Shown one piece after another: positions 53,201 through 61,757 of a stretch of 64,000 nt of DNA. This DNA is from Methylobacterium tardum (lineage in GTDB: Bacteria > Pseudomonadota > Alphaproteobacteria > Rhizobiales > Beijerinckiaceae), in contig NZ_CP097484.1 in NCBI RefSeq assembly GCF_023546765.1, positions 5,256,501-5,320,500 of the forward strand. The letters are read 5' to 3'. A model generated the notes under the pieces. It saw only the letters and a program-made list of their open reading frames with translations, made no database searches and was not told the origin of the DNA. Every line of letters starts with the position of its first letter. The stretch's first letter is position 1. The position numbers and the translations under genes were made by a program.

Positions 53201-54874
53201 TCACATGTTCGGGTAGTTCGGCCCGCCCGGGCCCTCCGGCGTCACCCAGTCGATGTTCTGGTTCGGATCCTTGATGTCGCACGTCTTGCAGTGGACGCAG
53301 TTCTGCGCGTTGATCTGGTAGCGCACCCCGTCGCTGGCGGAGGAATCCTCCACCCACTCGTAGACGCCCGCCGGGCAGTAGCGGCCCGAGGGCCCGCCGT
53401 AGACGTCGTGCTCGGAGCGCTTCTGCAGCTCCAGGTCGCGAACCTTGAGGTGGGGCGGCTGGTCCTCCTCGTGGTTGGTGTTCGACAGGTAGACCGAGGA
53501 CAGCCGGTCGAAGGTCAGCTTGCCGTCGGGCTTCGGGTAGACGATCGGCGTCACCTCCGAGAGCGGCTTGAGGCAGGCGTGATCCGGCTTGCCGTGCTTG
53601 AGCGTGCCGAACGGCGAGGCGCCGAGGATGCTGGTCGCCCACATGTCGATCCCGCCGAGGCCGACGCCGACCAGCGTGCCGTAGCGCGACCAGAGCGGCT
53701 TGACGTTGCGCACCGCCTTCAGGTCCTGCCCGATCGGGCTGTCGCGCCAGCCGGCCTCGTAGGCGGTGAGCTCGTCGCCGGCGCGGCCCGCCTTCAGGGC
53801 ATCGGCGATGGCGTCGGCCGCCTGCATGCCGGAGAGCACCGCGTTGTGCGAGCCCTTGATCCGCGGCACGTTCACGAAGCCGGCCGAGCAGCCGACCAGG
53901 CAGCCGCCGGGGAAGACCAACTTGGGCACCGATTGCCAGCCGCCCTCCATGATCGCCCGCGCGCCGTAGCCGATGCGCTTGGCGCCCTCGAAGGTCTCGG
54001 CGATCAGCGGGTGGGTCTTGAAGCGCTGGAACTCCTCGAACGGCGACAGGGTCGGGTTCTCGTAGTTCAGGTGCGTGACGAAGCCGACCGAGAGCAGGTT
54101 GTCGTCGAAATGGTACAGCCAGGAGCCGCCGCCGGCCCGGTTGGGCAGCGGCCAGCCCATGGTGTGGCGCACCAGCCCCGGCTCGAACTTGCCGGGCGCG
54201 AGCTGCCACAGCTCCTTCACGCCGAGCCCGTACTTGAACACGTCGCTGTGCCGGTTGAGTTCGAAGCGCTGGATCAGGCCCTTGGTCAGGTTGCCCCGGG
54301 CGCCCTCGCCGAACACCGTGTACTTGGCGCGCAATTCCATGCCGCGGGTGTAGTCCGCGCGCGGCTCGCCCGACCGGCCGATGCCGAGGTCGCCGGTCGC
54401 GATGCCCGCCACGGAGCCGTTGGCGTCGAACAGCACCTCGGAGGCCGGGAAGCCCGGGTAGATCTCGACGCCGAGCGCCTCGGCCTGGGCCCCGAGATAC
54501 TTGCAGACGTTCGACAGCGAGCCGACGAAGTTGCCGTGGTTCGACATGAGCTTGGGGAAGAACAGGTTCGGCACGGTGAGGCCGCTGTTCTTGGTCAGCA
54601 GCATGAACTCGTCGCGCTGAACCTCGGTCTTCAGCGGCCGATCCGGATCGGTGCGCCACTCCGGCAGCAGCCGGTCGAGGCCGCTCGGGTCGATCACCGC
54701 CCCCGACAGGATATGGGCGCCGACCTCCGAGCCCTTCTCGGCGACGACGACGGAGATCTCCTCGCCGATCTCGGCGGCGCGCTGCTTCAGGCGGATCGCG
54801 GTGGCGAGCCCCGCCGGTCCGGCGCCGACCACGACCACGTCGAAATCCATGCTCTCGCGTTCGGGCAGCGCCAT
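53201..54874 (-). CDS. Electron transfer flavoprotein-ubiquinone oxidoreductase
   Basis: Membrane-associated flavo-iron-sulfur enzyme passing electrons from ETF to ubiquinone. 557 residues. FAD-binding VVGAGPAGLATAIRLK at about 13-28, ubiquinone-binding region with GGWQSVPKLVFPGGCLVGCSAGFVN, and a C-terminal 4Fe-4S domain with NCVHCKTCDIKDPNQNIDW and PEGPGGPNYPNM. The start at 54874 (MALPERESMDFDVVVVG) is preferred to the upstream ATG. No etfAB genes are in the window. Confidence 0.95.
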   Translation of the reverse strand: MALPERESMDFDVVVVGAGPAGLATAIRLKQRAAEIGEEISVVVAEKGSEVGAHILSGAVIDPSGLDRLLPEWRTDPDRPLKTEVQRDEFMLLTKNSGLTVPNLFFPKLMSNHGNFVGSLSNVCKYLGAQAEALGVEIYPGFPASEVLFDANGSVAGIATGDLGIGRSGEPRADYTRGMELRAKYTVFGEGARGNLTKGLIQRFELNRHSDVFKYGLGVKELWQLAPGKFEPGLVRHTMGWPLPNRAGGGSWLYHFDDNLLSVGFVTHLNYENPTLSPFEEFQRFKTHPLIAETFEGAKRIGYGARAIMEGGWQSVPKLVFPGGCLVGCSAGFVNVPRIKGSHNAVLSGMQAADAIADALKAGRAGDELTAYEAGWRDSPIGQDLKAVRNVKPLWSRYGTLVGVGLGGIDMWATSILGASPFGTLKHGKPDHACLKPLSEVTPIVYPKPDGKLTFDRLSSVYLSNTNHEEDQPPHLKVRDLELQKRSEHDVYGGPSGRYCPAGVYEWVEDSSASDGVRYQINAQNCVHCKTCDIKDPNQNIDWVTPEGPGGPNYPNM

Positions 54875-55035
54875 CCTCACGTTCCTTTTCTTGTTCCGGC
54901 GCCCGGTTCGTCGCCGGGCCGGCCTTCCTGATGCCGTCTCAAGCGATTCCAAGCTAGAAAGGCAAGTTGCCGACGCCCAGGGTTATGGCAAAGTTCCCTT
55001 TGCCGCACGGCAGACTAGCGAGGTGATCCAACCTG

Positions 55036-55157
55036 CGCCCTCATCCTGAGGGTCCCGCGTGAGCGGGTCTCGAAGGAGGGCTCCAGGGATCGCGCGGCCG
55101 GCTGGAGGGCTCTCCTTCGAGGCCTCCGCTGCGCTTCGGCACCTCAGGATGAGGGCG
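55036..55157. repeat. Palindromic intergenic repeat, family A
   Basis: Arms CGCCCTCATCCTGAGGGTCC and CGGCACCTCAGGATGAGGGC, inner GAAGGAGGGCTCCAG / CTGGAGGGCTCTCCTTC. Fills part of the 402-bp gap 54875-55276 between divergent ETF-QO and uracil-DNA glycosylase; nothing else was recognised there. Confidence 0.82.
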
Positions 55158-55276
55158 CGGTTGGGACGATCCGTATCGGCCTCCCGGTACCGCGCTGTTC
55201 GGTCACGCAAGTCCTTGGCGGCTGGCCGCTTTCAAGAGTTGTCCACAGGCCTCGGCCGCCCCACATTCTGAAGTCC

Positions 55277-56154
55277 ATGCCGAGCCCCACCGACACGCAA
55301 GCCGACCTGATCGCCTATCTCGACTTCCACGTGGAGGCCGGGGCCGACGCGGCGCTCGACGAGCAGCCGCACGACCGCTTCGGCGAGGCCGACACGCCCG
55401 CACCGACCCTGCGCGCGCCCCGCCGCACGGCGCCCCGAGCCGCCGAGCCGCCGGCCGGCGCGGTCGCCAACACGCTCGTGCCGCCCCCCGGATCGCCGCC
55501 GCCGGCCGCGGCGCCGCGCACCTTCGGCCGCGCCGCCAGCGCCCAGCCCGACGAGGCCGCGTCCGACGCCCGCGCCCGGGCGCGCCGGCCAGGACGCTCG
55601 ACGAGCTGGAGCGGATCCTTGCGGATTTCGATGCCTGCCCGCTGCGCTTCACCGCCAAGAACCTCGTCTTCGCCGACGGCAATCCGGAGGCGCGGGTGAT
55701 GTTTCTCGGCGAGGCGCCCGGCGCCGACGAGGACCGGATCGGCAAGCCGTTCATGGGCCGCTCGGGCCAGCTCCTCGACAAGATGATGAAGGCGATCGGT
55801 CTGGATCGGTCGAGCGCCTATATCGGCAACATCGTGCCCTGGCGGCCCCCGGGCAACCGCAACCCGACCCCCCAGGAGGTGGCGGTGTGCCGGCCGTTCG
55901 TGGAGCGCCAGATCGAGCTGGTCGACCCGGACATCATCGTCTGCCTCGGCGCGCCCGCGACCCAGACGTTGACCGGCACCAAGGACGGGATCCTGCGGAC
56001 CCGCGGCCGGCTGTTCCCGTACAAATTGCCGAGCCGCGAGGCGAAGGTGCTGGCGACGCTGCACCCGGCCTTCCTGCTGCGCCAGCCGGTGCAGAAGCGC
56101 CTGGCGTGGCGGGATTTCCGCGCCCTGCGCGCGCTGCTCGACGGGAAAGCTTGA
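55277..56154 (+). CDS. Uracil-DNA glycosylase, family 4, frameshifted as sequenced
   Basis: Removes uracil from DNA; family 4 enzymes carry a 4Fe-4S cluster. The N-terminal frame (MPSPTDTQADLIAYLDFHVEAG, Pro/Ala-rich linker) runs to 55699, but from about 55590 the family sequence is in the -1 frame: RTLDELERILADFDACPLRF, then the catalytic GEAPGADEDRIGKPFMGRSG, YIGNIVPWRPPGNRNPTPQE, VCLGAPATQTL and TLHPAFLLRQP. One missing base in the GCGCGCCGGCCAGG tract would unify it into about 292 residues. Divergent from ETF-QO, as in other Rhizobiales. Confidence 0.88.
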
Positions 56155-56297
56155 CCGGGATCGCGGAACCGGGTCTCCCCTCCCACCATTAGAGCTTCGT
56201 TCCCGCCGGTGGTCCGCCACCGGGCGGGCCAAGCGACGTGCACACAGCCGTGGGCTGCCCGAGGCAGCCGGCGCGGCATCGATGGCGGGACCCAACC

Positions 56298-57203
56298 ATG
56301 CGCTGGGAAGATCTACGCAGCTCCGACAATGTCGAGGATCGTCGGGGCGAGGGCGGCGGCGGCATGGGCTTCCCCGGCGGCGGTGCCGGCGGGCTCGGCA
56401 TCGGCACCATCGTGGTGCTGCTGATCGTCAGCTACTTCACCGGCATCAACCCGGCGATCCTGATCGGCGGTGCCGAGCGGATCGGCGGCGGCCGCGCCCA
56501 GCAGGAGCAGCCGGCCGACCCGCAGACCCAGGCCCGGCGCCGCCAGGCGCCCACCGACGAGAGCGGGCGGTTCGCCTCGAAGATCCTGGGCAACACCGAA
56601 GACGTGTGGAGCCAGATCCTGCCGCAGCAGACCGGCAAGCAGTACACGCCGACGACGCTGGTGCTCTATACCGGCGGCACCCGCTCCGGCTGCGGCTCGG
56701 CGCAGGCCGCCATGGGCCCGTTCTACTGCCCGCTGGACAAAAAGGTCTATCTCGACACCGGCTTCTTCAAGGAGATGGCCTCGAAGTTCGGCGTGAAGGG
56801 CGATTTCGCCTACGCGTACGTCATCGCCCACGAGGTCGGCCACCACGTCCAGGACGTGCTCGGCATCCTCGGCAAGGTCCAGGCCCGCCAGCAGCAGGCT
56901 TCCAGCAAGACCGAGGCGAACGCCCTGTCGGTGCGCATCGAGCTAATGGCCGACTGCCTCGCTGGCGTCTGGGCCAAGAATTCCAACGACAAGTACGCCG
57001 AGCTCGATCAGGGCGACATCGGCGAGGCGCTCAACGCCGCCGCGCAGATCGGCGACGACGCCCTGCAGCAGCGCTCGCGGGGCTACGTGGTGCCGGATTC
57101 CTTCACCCACGGCTCCTCGGCCCAGCGCCAGCGCTGGTTCTCGGCCGGCTACAAGAGCGGCCAGACCAAGGCCTGCGACACGTTCCGGACTGCGAACAAC
57201 TGA
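56298..57203 (+). CDS. YpfJ/KPN_02809-family neutral zinc metallopeptidase
   Basis: 301 residues. Gly-rich N-terminus (MRWEDLRSSDNVEDRRGEGGG), one TM helix (about 34-50, GIGTIVVLLIVSYFTGINP), then a periplasmic metallopeptidase domain with the zincin motif HEVGHHVQD, a downstream ELMADCLAGVWA (third ligand Glu) and conserved Cys pairs (SGCGSAQAAMGPFYCP). The start at 56298 is the standard family N-terminus. Physiological substrate unknown. Confidence 0.93.
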   Translation: MRWEDLRSSDNVEDRRGEGGGGMGFPGGGAGGLGIGTIVVLLIVSYFTGINPAILIGGAERIGGGRAQQEQPADPQTQARRRQAPTDESGRFASKILGNTEDVWSQILPQQTGKQYTPTTLVLYTGGTRSGCGSAQAAMGPFYCPLDKKVYLDTGFFKEMASKFGVKGDFAYAYVIAHEVGHHVQDVLGILGKVQARQQQASSKTEANALSVRIELMADCLAGVWAKNSNDKYAELDQGDIGEALNAAAQIGDDALQQRSRGYVVPDSFTHGSSAQRQRWFSAGYKSGQTKACDTFRTANN

Positions 57204-57238
57204 AGTCGGGCCGCCGGTTTGAGGCGGCCCGTATCCGT

Positions 57239-57328
57239 GCTTGCGCGCGCAGCGAAGCGATCCGCGGACGCGCGACGTCCTGAGAAGTCCCGCTGCCCTG
57301 GGTCGCTTCGCTGCGCTCGCGATGACGG
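57239..57328. repeat. Palindromic intergenic repeat, family C
   Basis: Arms GCTTGCGCGCGCAGCGAAGC, GATCC and complementary GGGTCGCTTCGCTGCGCTCG, CGATGACGG. Lies between the convergent metallopeptidase gene and the small gene at 57350. Confidence 0.75.
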
Positions 57329-57349
57329 CGCGGGGTCAGATCTGATCCC

Positions 57350-57610
57350 TCACCCCCGGCTCAGCCGCCTCGCATTGGCCTGGACCTTCCGCCGGTAGCT
57401 GCGGATCACCTTGCCGTTCGAGGCACCTGCGGCGAGCATCAGGGCGGCCTCGCCGGCGGCCAGCATCTTCTCGGTCACCATCAGCTGCGCCTCGGCCTGA
57501 GCCGCCGGGCCGCCGAGGGCGAGCATCGCCATCCGCTGGGCGATGACGCCCTGCGCCTCCAGCCCCAGCATGGCCATGTCCATGCCCGTCATCCACCAAC
57601 CGAACAGCAT
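57350..57610 (-). CDS. Small conserved hypothetical protein (phasin-like composition), 86 aa
   Basis: Starts MLFGWWMTGMDMAMLGLEAQ and continues with an amphipathic Ala/Met/Glu-rich helix (EAQLMVTEKMLAAGEAALM) and a basic end (KVIRSYRRKVQANARRLSRG). Similar short proteins with a GWW..D...EAQ..I start are widespread in Alphaproteobacteria but have no established function. Much longer frames through this segment on the same strand are antisense to the ABC-F gene and not coding. Confidence 0.65.
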   Translation of the reverse strand: MLFGWWMTGMDMAMLGLEAQGVIAQRMAMLALGGPAAQAEAQLMVTEKMLAAGEAALMLAAGASNGKVIRSYRRKVQANARRLSRG

Positions 57611-57796
57611 CGCGATCCTCTTGTTGCCCAGGGCAACGGCCGAGCCTGATCCTGGGTCCCGGGATGCGCCCAGGCCTGCGCCGGACGCAAGCGTTATCCC
57701 GCACTGCGGCAACCCGCCTTTGCGCCGCGTCGGCCGATGCCGTAAGCGCCCGGGAGATATCCCGGATAGCGACCTCCCGGACAGCGCCCGCCTGCC

Positions 57797-59419
57797 ATGA
57801 TACGCCTGGACAAGATCACCAAGCAGAACGGGCGCCAGCTCGTCTTCATCGAGGCCTCGGCCGCCCTCCAGCGGGGCGAGAAGGTCGGGCTCGTCGGTCC
57901 GAACGGCGCCGGCAAGACCACCCTGTTCCGGATGATCATCGGCCAGGAGCAGCCCGACGAGGGGCAGGTCTCCGCCGACCGGGGCATCACCATCGGCTAT
58001 TTCAGCCAGGATGTCGGCGAGATGTCGGGCCGCAGCGTCGTCACCGAGGTGATGGATGGGGCCGGTCCCGTGAGTGCGGTGGCGGCCGAGCTCGCCGAGC
58101 TCGGCGCCGCGCTCGCCGACCCGGAGCGGGCCGACGAGATGGATGCATTGATCGAGCGCTACGGCGAGGTCCAGGCCCGGTTTGAGGAGCTCGACGGCTA
58201 CGCCCTGGAGGGCCGGGCCCGTGAGGTGCTCGACGGCCTCAGCTTCAGCCAGGAGATGATGGACGGCGATGTCGGCGCTCTCTCGGGCGGCTGGAAGATG
58301 CGCGTGGCGCTCGCCCGCATCCTGCTGATGCGCCCGGACGTGATGCTCCTCGACGAGCCGTCGAACCACCTCGACCTGGAGAGCCTGATCTGGCTCGAAT
58401 CGTTCCTTAAGGCCTATGACGGCGCCCTGCTGATGACCTCGCACGACCGCGAGTTCATGAACCGCATCGTCACCAAGGTCATCGAGATCGATGGCGGCGC
58501 GCTCACCACCTATTCGGGCGACTACGCCTTCTACGAGGGCCAGCGGAAGCTGAACGAGGCGCAGCAGCAGGCGCAGTTCGAGCGCCAGCAGGCGATGCTC
58601 GCGAAAGAAATCGCGTTCATCGAGCGCTTCAAGGCCCGGGCGTCCCACGCCGCCCAGGTGCAGAGCCGGGTGAAGAAGCTCGACAAGATCGAGCGTGTCG
58701 AGCCGCCCCGGCGGCGGCAATCCGTGGCCTTCGAGTTCCAGCCGGCGCCGCGCTCGGGCGACGACGTCGTGATGCTGAAAGGCGTGCACAAGCGCTACGG
58801 CAGCCGCACGATCTACGAGGGGCTCGACTTCTCGGTGCGGCGCAAGGAGCGCTGGTGCGTGATGGGCATCAACGGCGCCGGCAAGTCGACGCTGCTGAAG
58901 CTCGTCACCGGCACCACCGAGCCCGACGACGGCGCGGTCACGGTCGGCGGCAGCGTCAAGCTCGGCTACTTCGCCCAGCACGCCATGGACCTGCTCGACG
59001 GCGACCGCACCGTGTTCCAGACCCTGGAGGATGCGTTCCCGCAGGCGGGCCAGGGATCGCTCCGGGCGCTCGCCGGCTGCTTCGGATTCTCGGGCGACGA
59101 TGTCGAGAAGCGCTGCCGCGTGCTGTCGGGCGGCGAGAAGGCCCGGCTGGTGATGGCCCTGATGCTCTACGACCCGCCGAACTTCCTGGTGCTCGATGAG
59201 CCGACGAACCATCTCGATATGGGCACCAAGGAGATGCTGATCACGGCGCTCGCCAATTACGAGGGGACGATGCTGTTCGTGTCCCACGACCGGCACTTCC
59301 TGGCGGCGCTGTCGAATCGGGTGCTCGAAGTGACCCCGGACGGCATCCACCAGTATGGCGGCGGCTACACCGAGTACGTCGCCCGCACCGGCCAGGAGGC
59401 GCCGGGCCTGCGCAGCTGA
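57797..59419 (+). CDS. ABC-F-family ATPase (EttA/YbiT-like)
   Basis: 540 residues, two ABC domains without TM segments. Domain 1: Walker A GPNGAGKTTL, signature LSGGWKMR, Walker B VMLLDEPSNHLD. A charged linker (about 240-300, NEAQQQAQFERQQAMLAKEI) joins domain 2: GINGAGKSTL, LSGGEKAR, FLVLDEPTNHLD. ABC-F proteins act on the ribosome in translation control or antibiotic protection. Closest in layout to YbiT/Uup. Stands alone, divergent from the small gene at 57350. Confidence 0.92.
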   Translation: MIRLDKITKQNGRQLVFIEASAALQRGEKVGLVGPNGAGKTTLFRMIIGQEQPDEGQVSADRGITIGYFSQDVGEMSGRSVVTEVMDGAGPVSAVAAELAELGAALADPERADEMDALIERYGEVQARFEELDGYALEGRAREVLDGLSFSQEMMDGDVGALSGGWKMRVALARILLMRPDVMLLDEPSNHLDLESLIWLESFLKAYDGALLMTSHDREFMNRIVTKVIEIDGGALTTYSGDYAFYEGQRKLNEAQQQAQFERQQAMLAKEIAFIERFKARASHAAQVQSRVKKLDKIERVEPPRRRQSVAFEFQPAPRSGDDVVMLKGVHKRYGSRTIYEGLDFSVRRKERWCVMGINGAGKSTLLKLVTGTTEPDDGAVTVGGSVKLGYFAQHAMDLLDGDRTVFQTLEDAFPQAGQGSLRALAGCFGFSGDDVEKRCRVLSGGEKARLVMALMLYDPPNFLVLDEPTNHLDMGTKEMLITALANYEGTMLFVSHDRHFLAALSNRVLEVTPDGIHQYGGGYTEYVARTGQEAPGLRS

Positions 59420-59432
59420 GGGGCGGCGCAGC

Positions 59433-59526
59433 TCCGTCATCGTGAGCGCAGCGAAGCGACCCAGGGCAGCGCGACCTCGGTCGGCGTGGTGCCGGCTGGA
59501 CTGCTTCGCTCCGCTCGCAAGGACGG
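59433..59526. repeat. Palindromic intergenic repeat, family C
   Basis: Arms CCGTCATCGTGAGCGCAGCG, AAGCGACCCAGGG and GGACTGCTTCGCTCCGCTCG, CAAGGACGG. Begins 13 bp after the ABC-F stop. Confidence 0.8.
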
Positions 59527-59622
59527 CAGAGGGTTTCGGCCGGAAGCCCTGCGACCGGCGCGCCGCTATTCCGCTGGGATGCCCCGCGCTAGGTTGAGCG
59601 GAAACGGCCCGGGTGAGACGCC

Positions 59623-60102
59623 GTGCGACGCCTCCTGAAATTCCTGCACACGATGGGATCGGCCGGATTGCTCGGCGCGATGGCCGCGCTGGTCGTCCTG
59701 CTGAGCCTCGCGCCCGCGCCGGCGGCTCTGTCGGGATACGCGGCGATCCGGGGTGCGATGGGCGCGGTCGCCACCTGGATCTTCCTGCCGTCCCTGACCG
59801 TGACGCTGATGTCGGGCCTGCTCGCGATGGCGCTGAACCGCGCCTATCTCAATGCCGGCTGGGCGTGGCTGAAGCTCGCTACCGGCGTCCTGATGTTCGA
59901 GGGCGGCCTGGTCTACGTGCAGGGTCCGATGAAGCGGGAGGCCGAGCAGAGCGCGCAGGCGCTCGCCGGCACGCTCGATCCCGCCGCCTTGGCGGTCTCG
60001 CTGCCGGGCGAGCGGGGCACGCTCTGGGTGCTGCTCGCCGTGGCCACCGCGAACGTGGCGCTCGGGATCTGGCGACCGCGCGTGCTGCGGATCCCCACCT
60101 AA
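59623..60102 (+). CDS. Integral membrane protein, DUF2269-like, 159 aa
   Basis: Starts at GTG 59623 (MRRLLKFLHTMGSAGLLGAM). Four TM helices (AGLLGAMAALVVLLSLAP, AATWIFLPSLTVTLMSGLLAMAL, WLKLATGVLMFEGGLVY, LWVLLAVATANVALGIW). The KFLHTMGSAG start and four-helix layout resemble DUF2269/CopD-like membrane proteins. It stands between two palindromic repeats. Function unknown. Confidence 0.72.
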   Translation: MRRLLKFLHTMGSAGLLGAMAALVVLLSLAPAPAALSGYAAIRGAMGAVATWIFLPSLTVTLMSGLLAMALNRAYLNAGWAWLKLATGVLMFEGGLVYVQGPMKREAEQSAQALAGTLDPAALAVSLPGERGTLWVLLAVATANVALGIWRPRVLRIPT

Positions 60103-60120
60103 GGACGTCTCTTCGAACCG

Positions 60121-60237
60121 CGCCCTCCTCCTAAGGCGCGAGCGGAGCGAGCCTCGAAGAAGCCCTGCCCGCTGCGCGATCCCTGAAGCCCTCCTTCGTG
60201 GCCTTCGCTGCGCTCCGGCACCTCAGGATGAGGGGGG
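60121..60237. repeat. Palindromic intergenic repeat, family A, diverged
   Basis: Arms CGCCCTCCTCCTAAGGCGC and GGCACCTCAGGATGAGGGG; the left arm has several mismatches. Lies between the convergent 59623 gene and mnmE. Confidence 0.7.
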
Positions 60238-60302
60238 CAGGTGGGACCGCCGGTGATCCGGAACAGCCGCGCCTGGACCCCGAACGCGTGAGGCGGCAGA
60301 CC

Positions 60303-61616
60303 TTATTTCCCAATACAGAAGCCGGCAAACAATCGGTCGAGCACATCCTCGACACCGACATGGCCTCCGACTTCGCCGAGCGCTCGGACCGCCATTCGCA
60401 GATCCTCCGCGGCGAGTTCCGGCAGGCCGCCGGCGCCGGCCTGCAACCGGTCGAGATGGACCACGCAGGCCTCGAGCGCCGCCCGGTGACGCGCTCGGGT
60501 GATCAGCGCGTCGCCGGCGCCGAGCCCGGTTTCCGCCGCCGTCTGGATGGTGTCGAGCAGGGTCTCAAGACCGGCGCCGGTCCGCGCCGAGACGGCAAGC
60601 CCGGCATGATGTGAGCCGGCAAAAAGATCGGCCTTCGTCAGGATCGGCACGGCCGGAACCTCACCCGTGTCGACGTCCGGTGGCGTCCCGTCGGGAGGAA
60701 CGAGAAGCAGCACCAGATCGGCGCCCGCGATCCGCTGGCGGGTTCGGGCGATGCCCTCGGCCTCCACTGGCTCCGCCGTGTCGCGCAGGCCCGCGGTGTC
60801 GACCAGCAGGACCGGCAGGCCGCCGAGGTCGAGCCGGACCTCGATCGCGTCCCGGGTGGTCCCCGGCACGTCCGAGACGATCGCGACCTCGCGCCGGCTG
60901 AGGGCGTTCAGCAGTGTCGATTTGCCGGCGTTGGGAGCACCGGCCAGGACCACCGTGAAGCCGTCGCGCAGCCGCTCGCCCCTGCGGCCGTCGCGCAGGG
61001 CCGCCACGATGGCGTCGCGCAGCGCGGCGGCCCGGCCGAACAGGGCGGCGTCGAGGCCGGCATCGTCCACGTCGCCCTCGTCGGCGAAGTCGAGGGCCGC
61101 CTCCGCGGCGGCCAGGCAGTCGATCGCCTCGGCGCGCCAGGCCGCCACCTGCCGGCTGAGGGCACCGTCGAGTTGGCGCAGCGCCTGGCGGCGCTGTCCT
61201 TCGGTCTCGGCATCGATCAGGTCGGCGACCGCCTCGGCCTCGGCGAGATCCATCCGGCCGTTCAGCACGGCGCGGCGGGTGAAGGCCCCCGGTCCCGCGG
61301 CCCGGCAGCCCGGGAGACGCGCGAGTGCCGCGAGCACACCCATCCGCACCGCCGACCCACCGTGTAGGTGCAGCTCGGCCATGTCCTCGCCAGTATAGGT
61401 GCCCGGACCCGGAAACCACGCGACCAGGGCCCGGTCGAGCTCGACCCCGTCGGCGGGATCGCGGAGCATCCGGAGTGACAGCCGCCGCGGCGGCGGCAGG
61501 GTCCCCGCCAGCGCCATGACGACATCCCCAGCGGCCGGGCCGCTGATCCGGAGTACCGCAACCGCGGCGCGGCCGAAGCCGCTGGCGGGAGCGAAGAGCG
61601 TGTCGGTGTCAGTCAT
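60303..61616 (-). CDS. mnmE: tRNA modification GTPase MnmE (TrmE)
   Basis: With MnmG installs 5-carboxymethylaminomethyl at wobble U34 of certain tRNAs. 437 residues. N-terminal folate-binding domain (DTLFAPASGFGRAAVAVLRISG), helical domain with the inserted G domain (G1 GAPNAGKST, switch PGTTRDA, DTAGLRD, TKAD) and the C-terminal FCIGK with the catalytic Cys. The start at 61616 is chosen on family grounds. In most Alphaproteobacteria mnmE lies near rho, mnmG and the origin; here it is isolated. Confidence 0.96.
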   Translation of the reverse strand: MTDTDTLFAPASGFGRAAVAVLRISGPAAGDVVMALAGTLPPPRRLSLRMLRDPADGVELDRALVAWFPGPGTYTGEDMAELHLHGGSAVRMGVLAALARLPGCRAAGPGAFTRRAVLNGRMDLAEAEAVADLIDAETEGQRRQALRQLDGALSRQVAAWRAEAIDCLAAAEAALDFADEGDVDDAGLDAALFGRAAALRDAIVAALRDGRRGERLRDGFTVVLAGAPNAGKSTLLNALSRREVAIVSDVPGTTRDAIEVRLDLGGLPVLLVDTAGLRDTAEPVEAEGIARTRQRIAGADLVLLLVPPDGTPPDVDTGEVPAVPILTKADLFAGSHHAGLAVSARTGAGLETLLDTIQTAAETGLGAGDALITRARHRAALEACVVHLDRLQAGAGGLPELAAEDLRMAVRALGEVGGHVGVEDVLDRLFAGFCIGK

Positions 61617-61757
61617 GGTCTTCGAAAGGCGTGACGCTCCGCGGCCGCCGGGCCGCCGGGACAGGATTTCACGTGAAACAACCGTCCGGCCGTATACCAT
61701 CCTGGCGCCATTCTGCGGCTGCAAGACGAAAGCGGACGCGCCGAATCGGGAATCGCC

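Noticed and set aside
50972..54931. A 1319-codon open frame on the plus strand
   Set aside because: It is antisense to the secreted TPR protein and ETF-QO, both with clear family motifs. Long antisense frames are expected in very high-GC DNA; its translation has no domain features.
57350..59440. A 696-codon frame on the minus strand
   Set aside because: Antisense to the ABC-F ATPase; only the terminal 86 codons (57350-57610) look like a real small gene.
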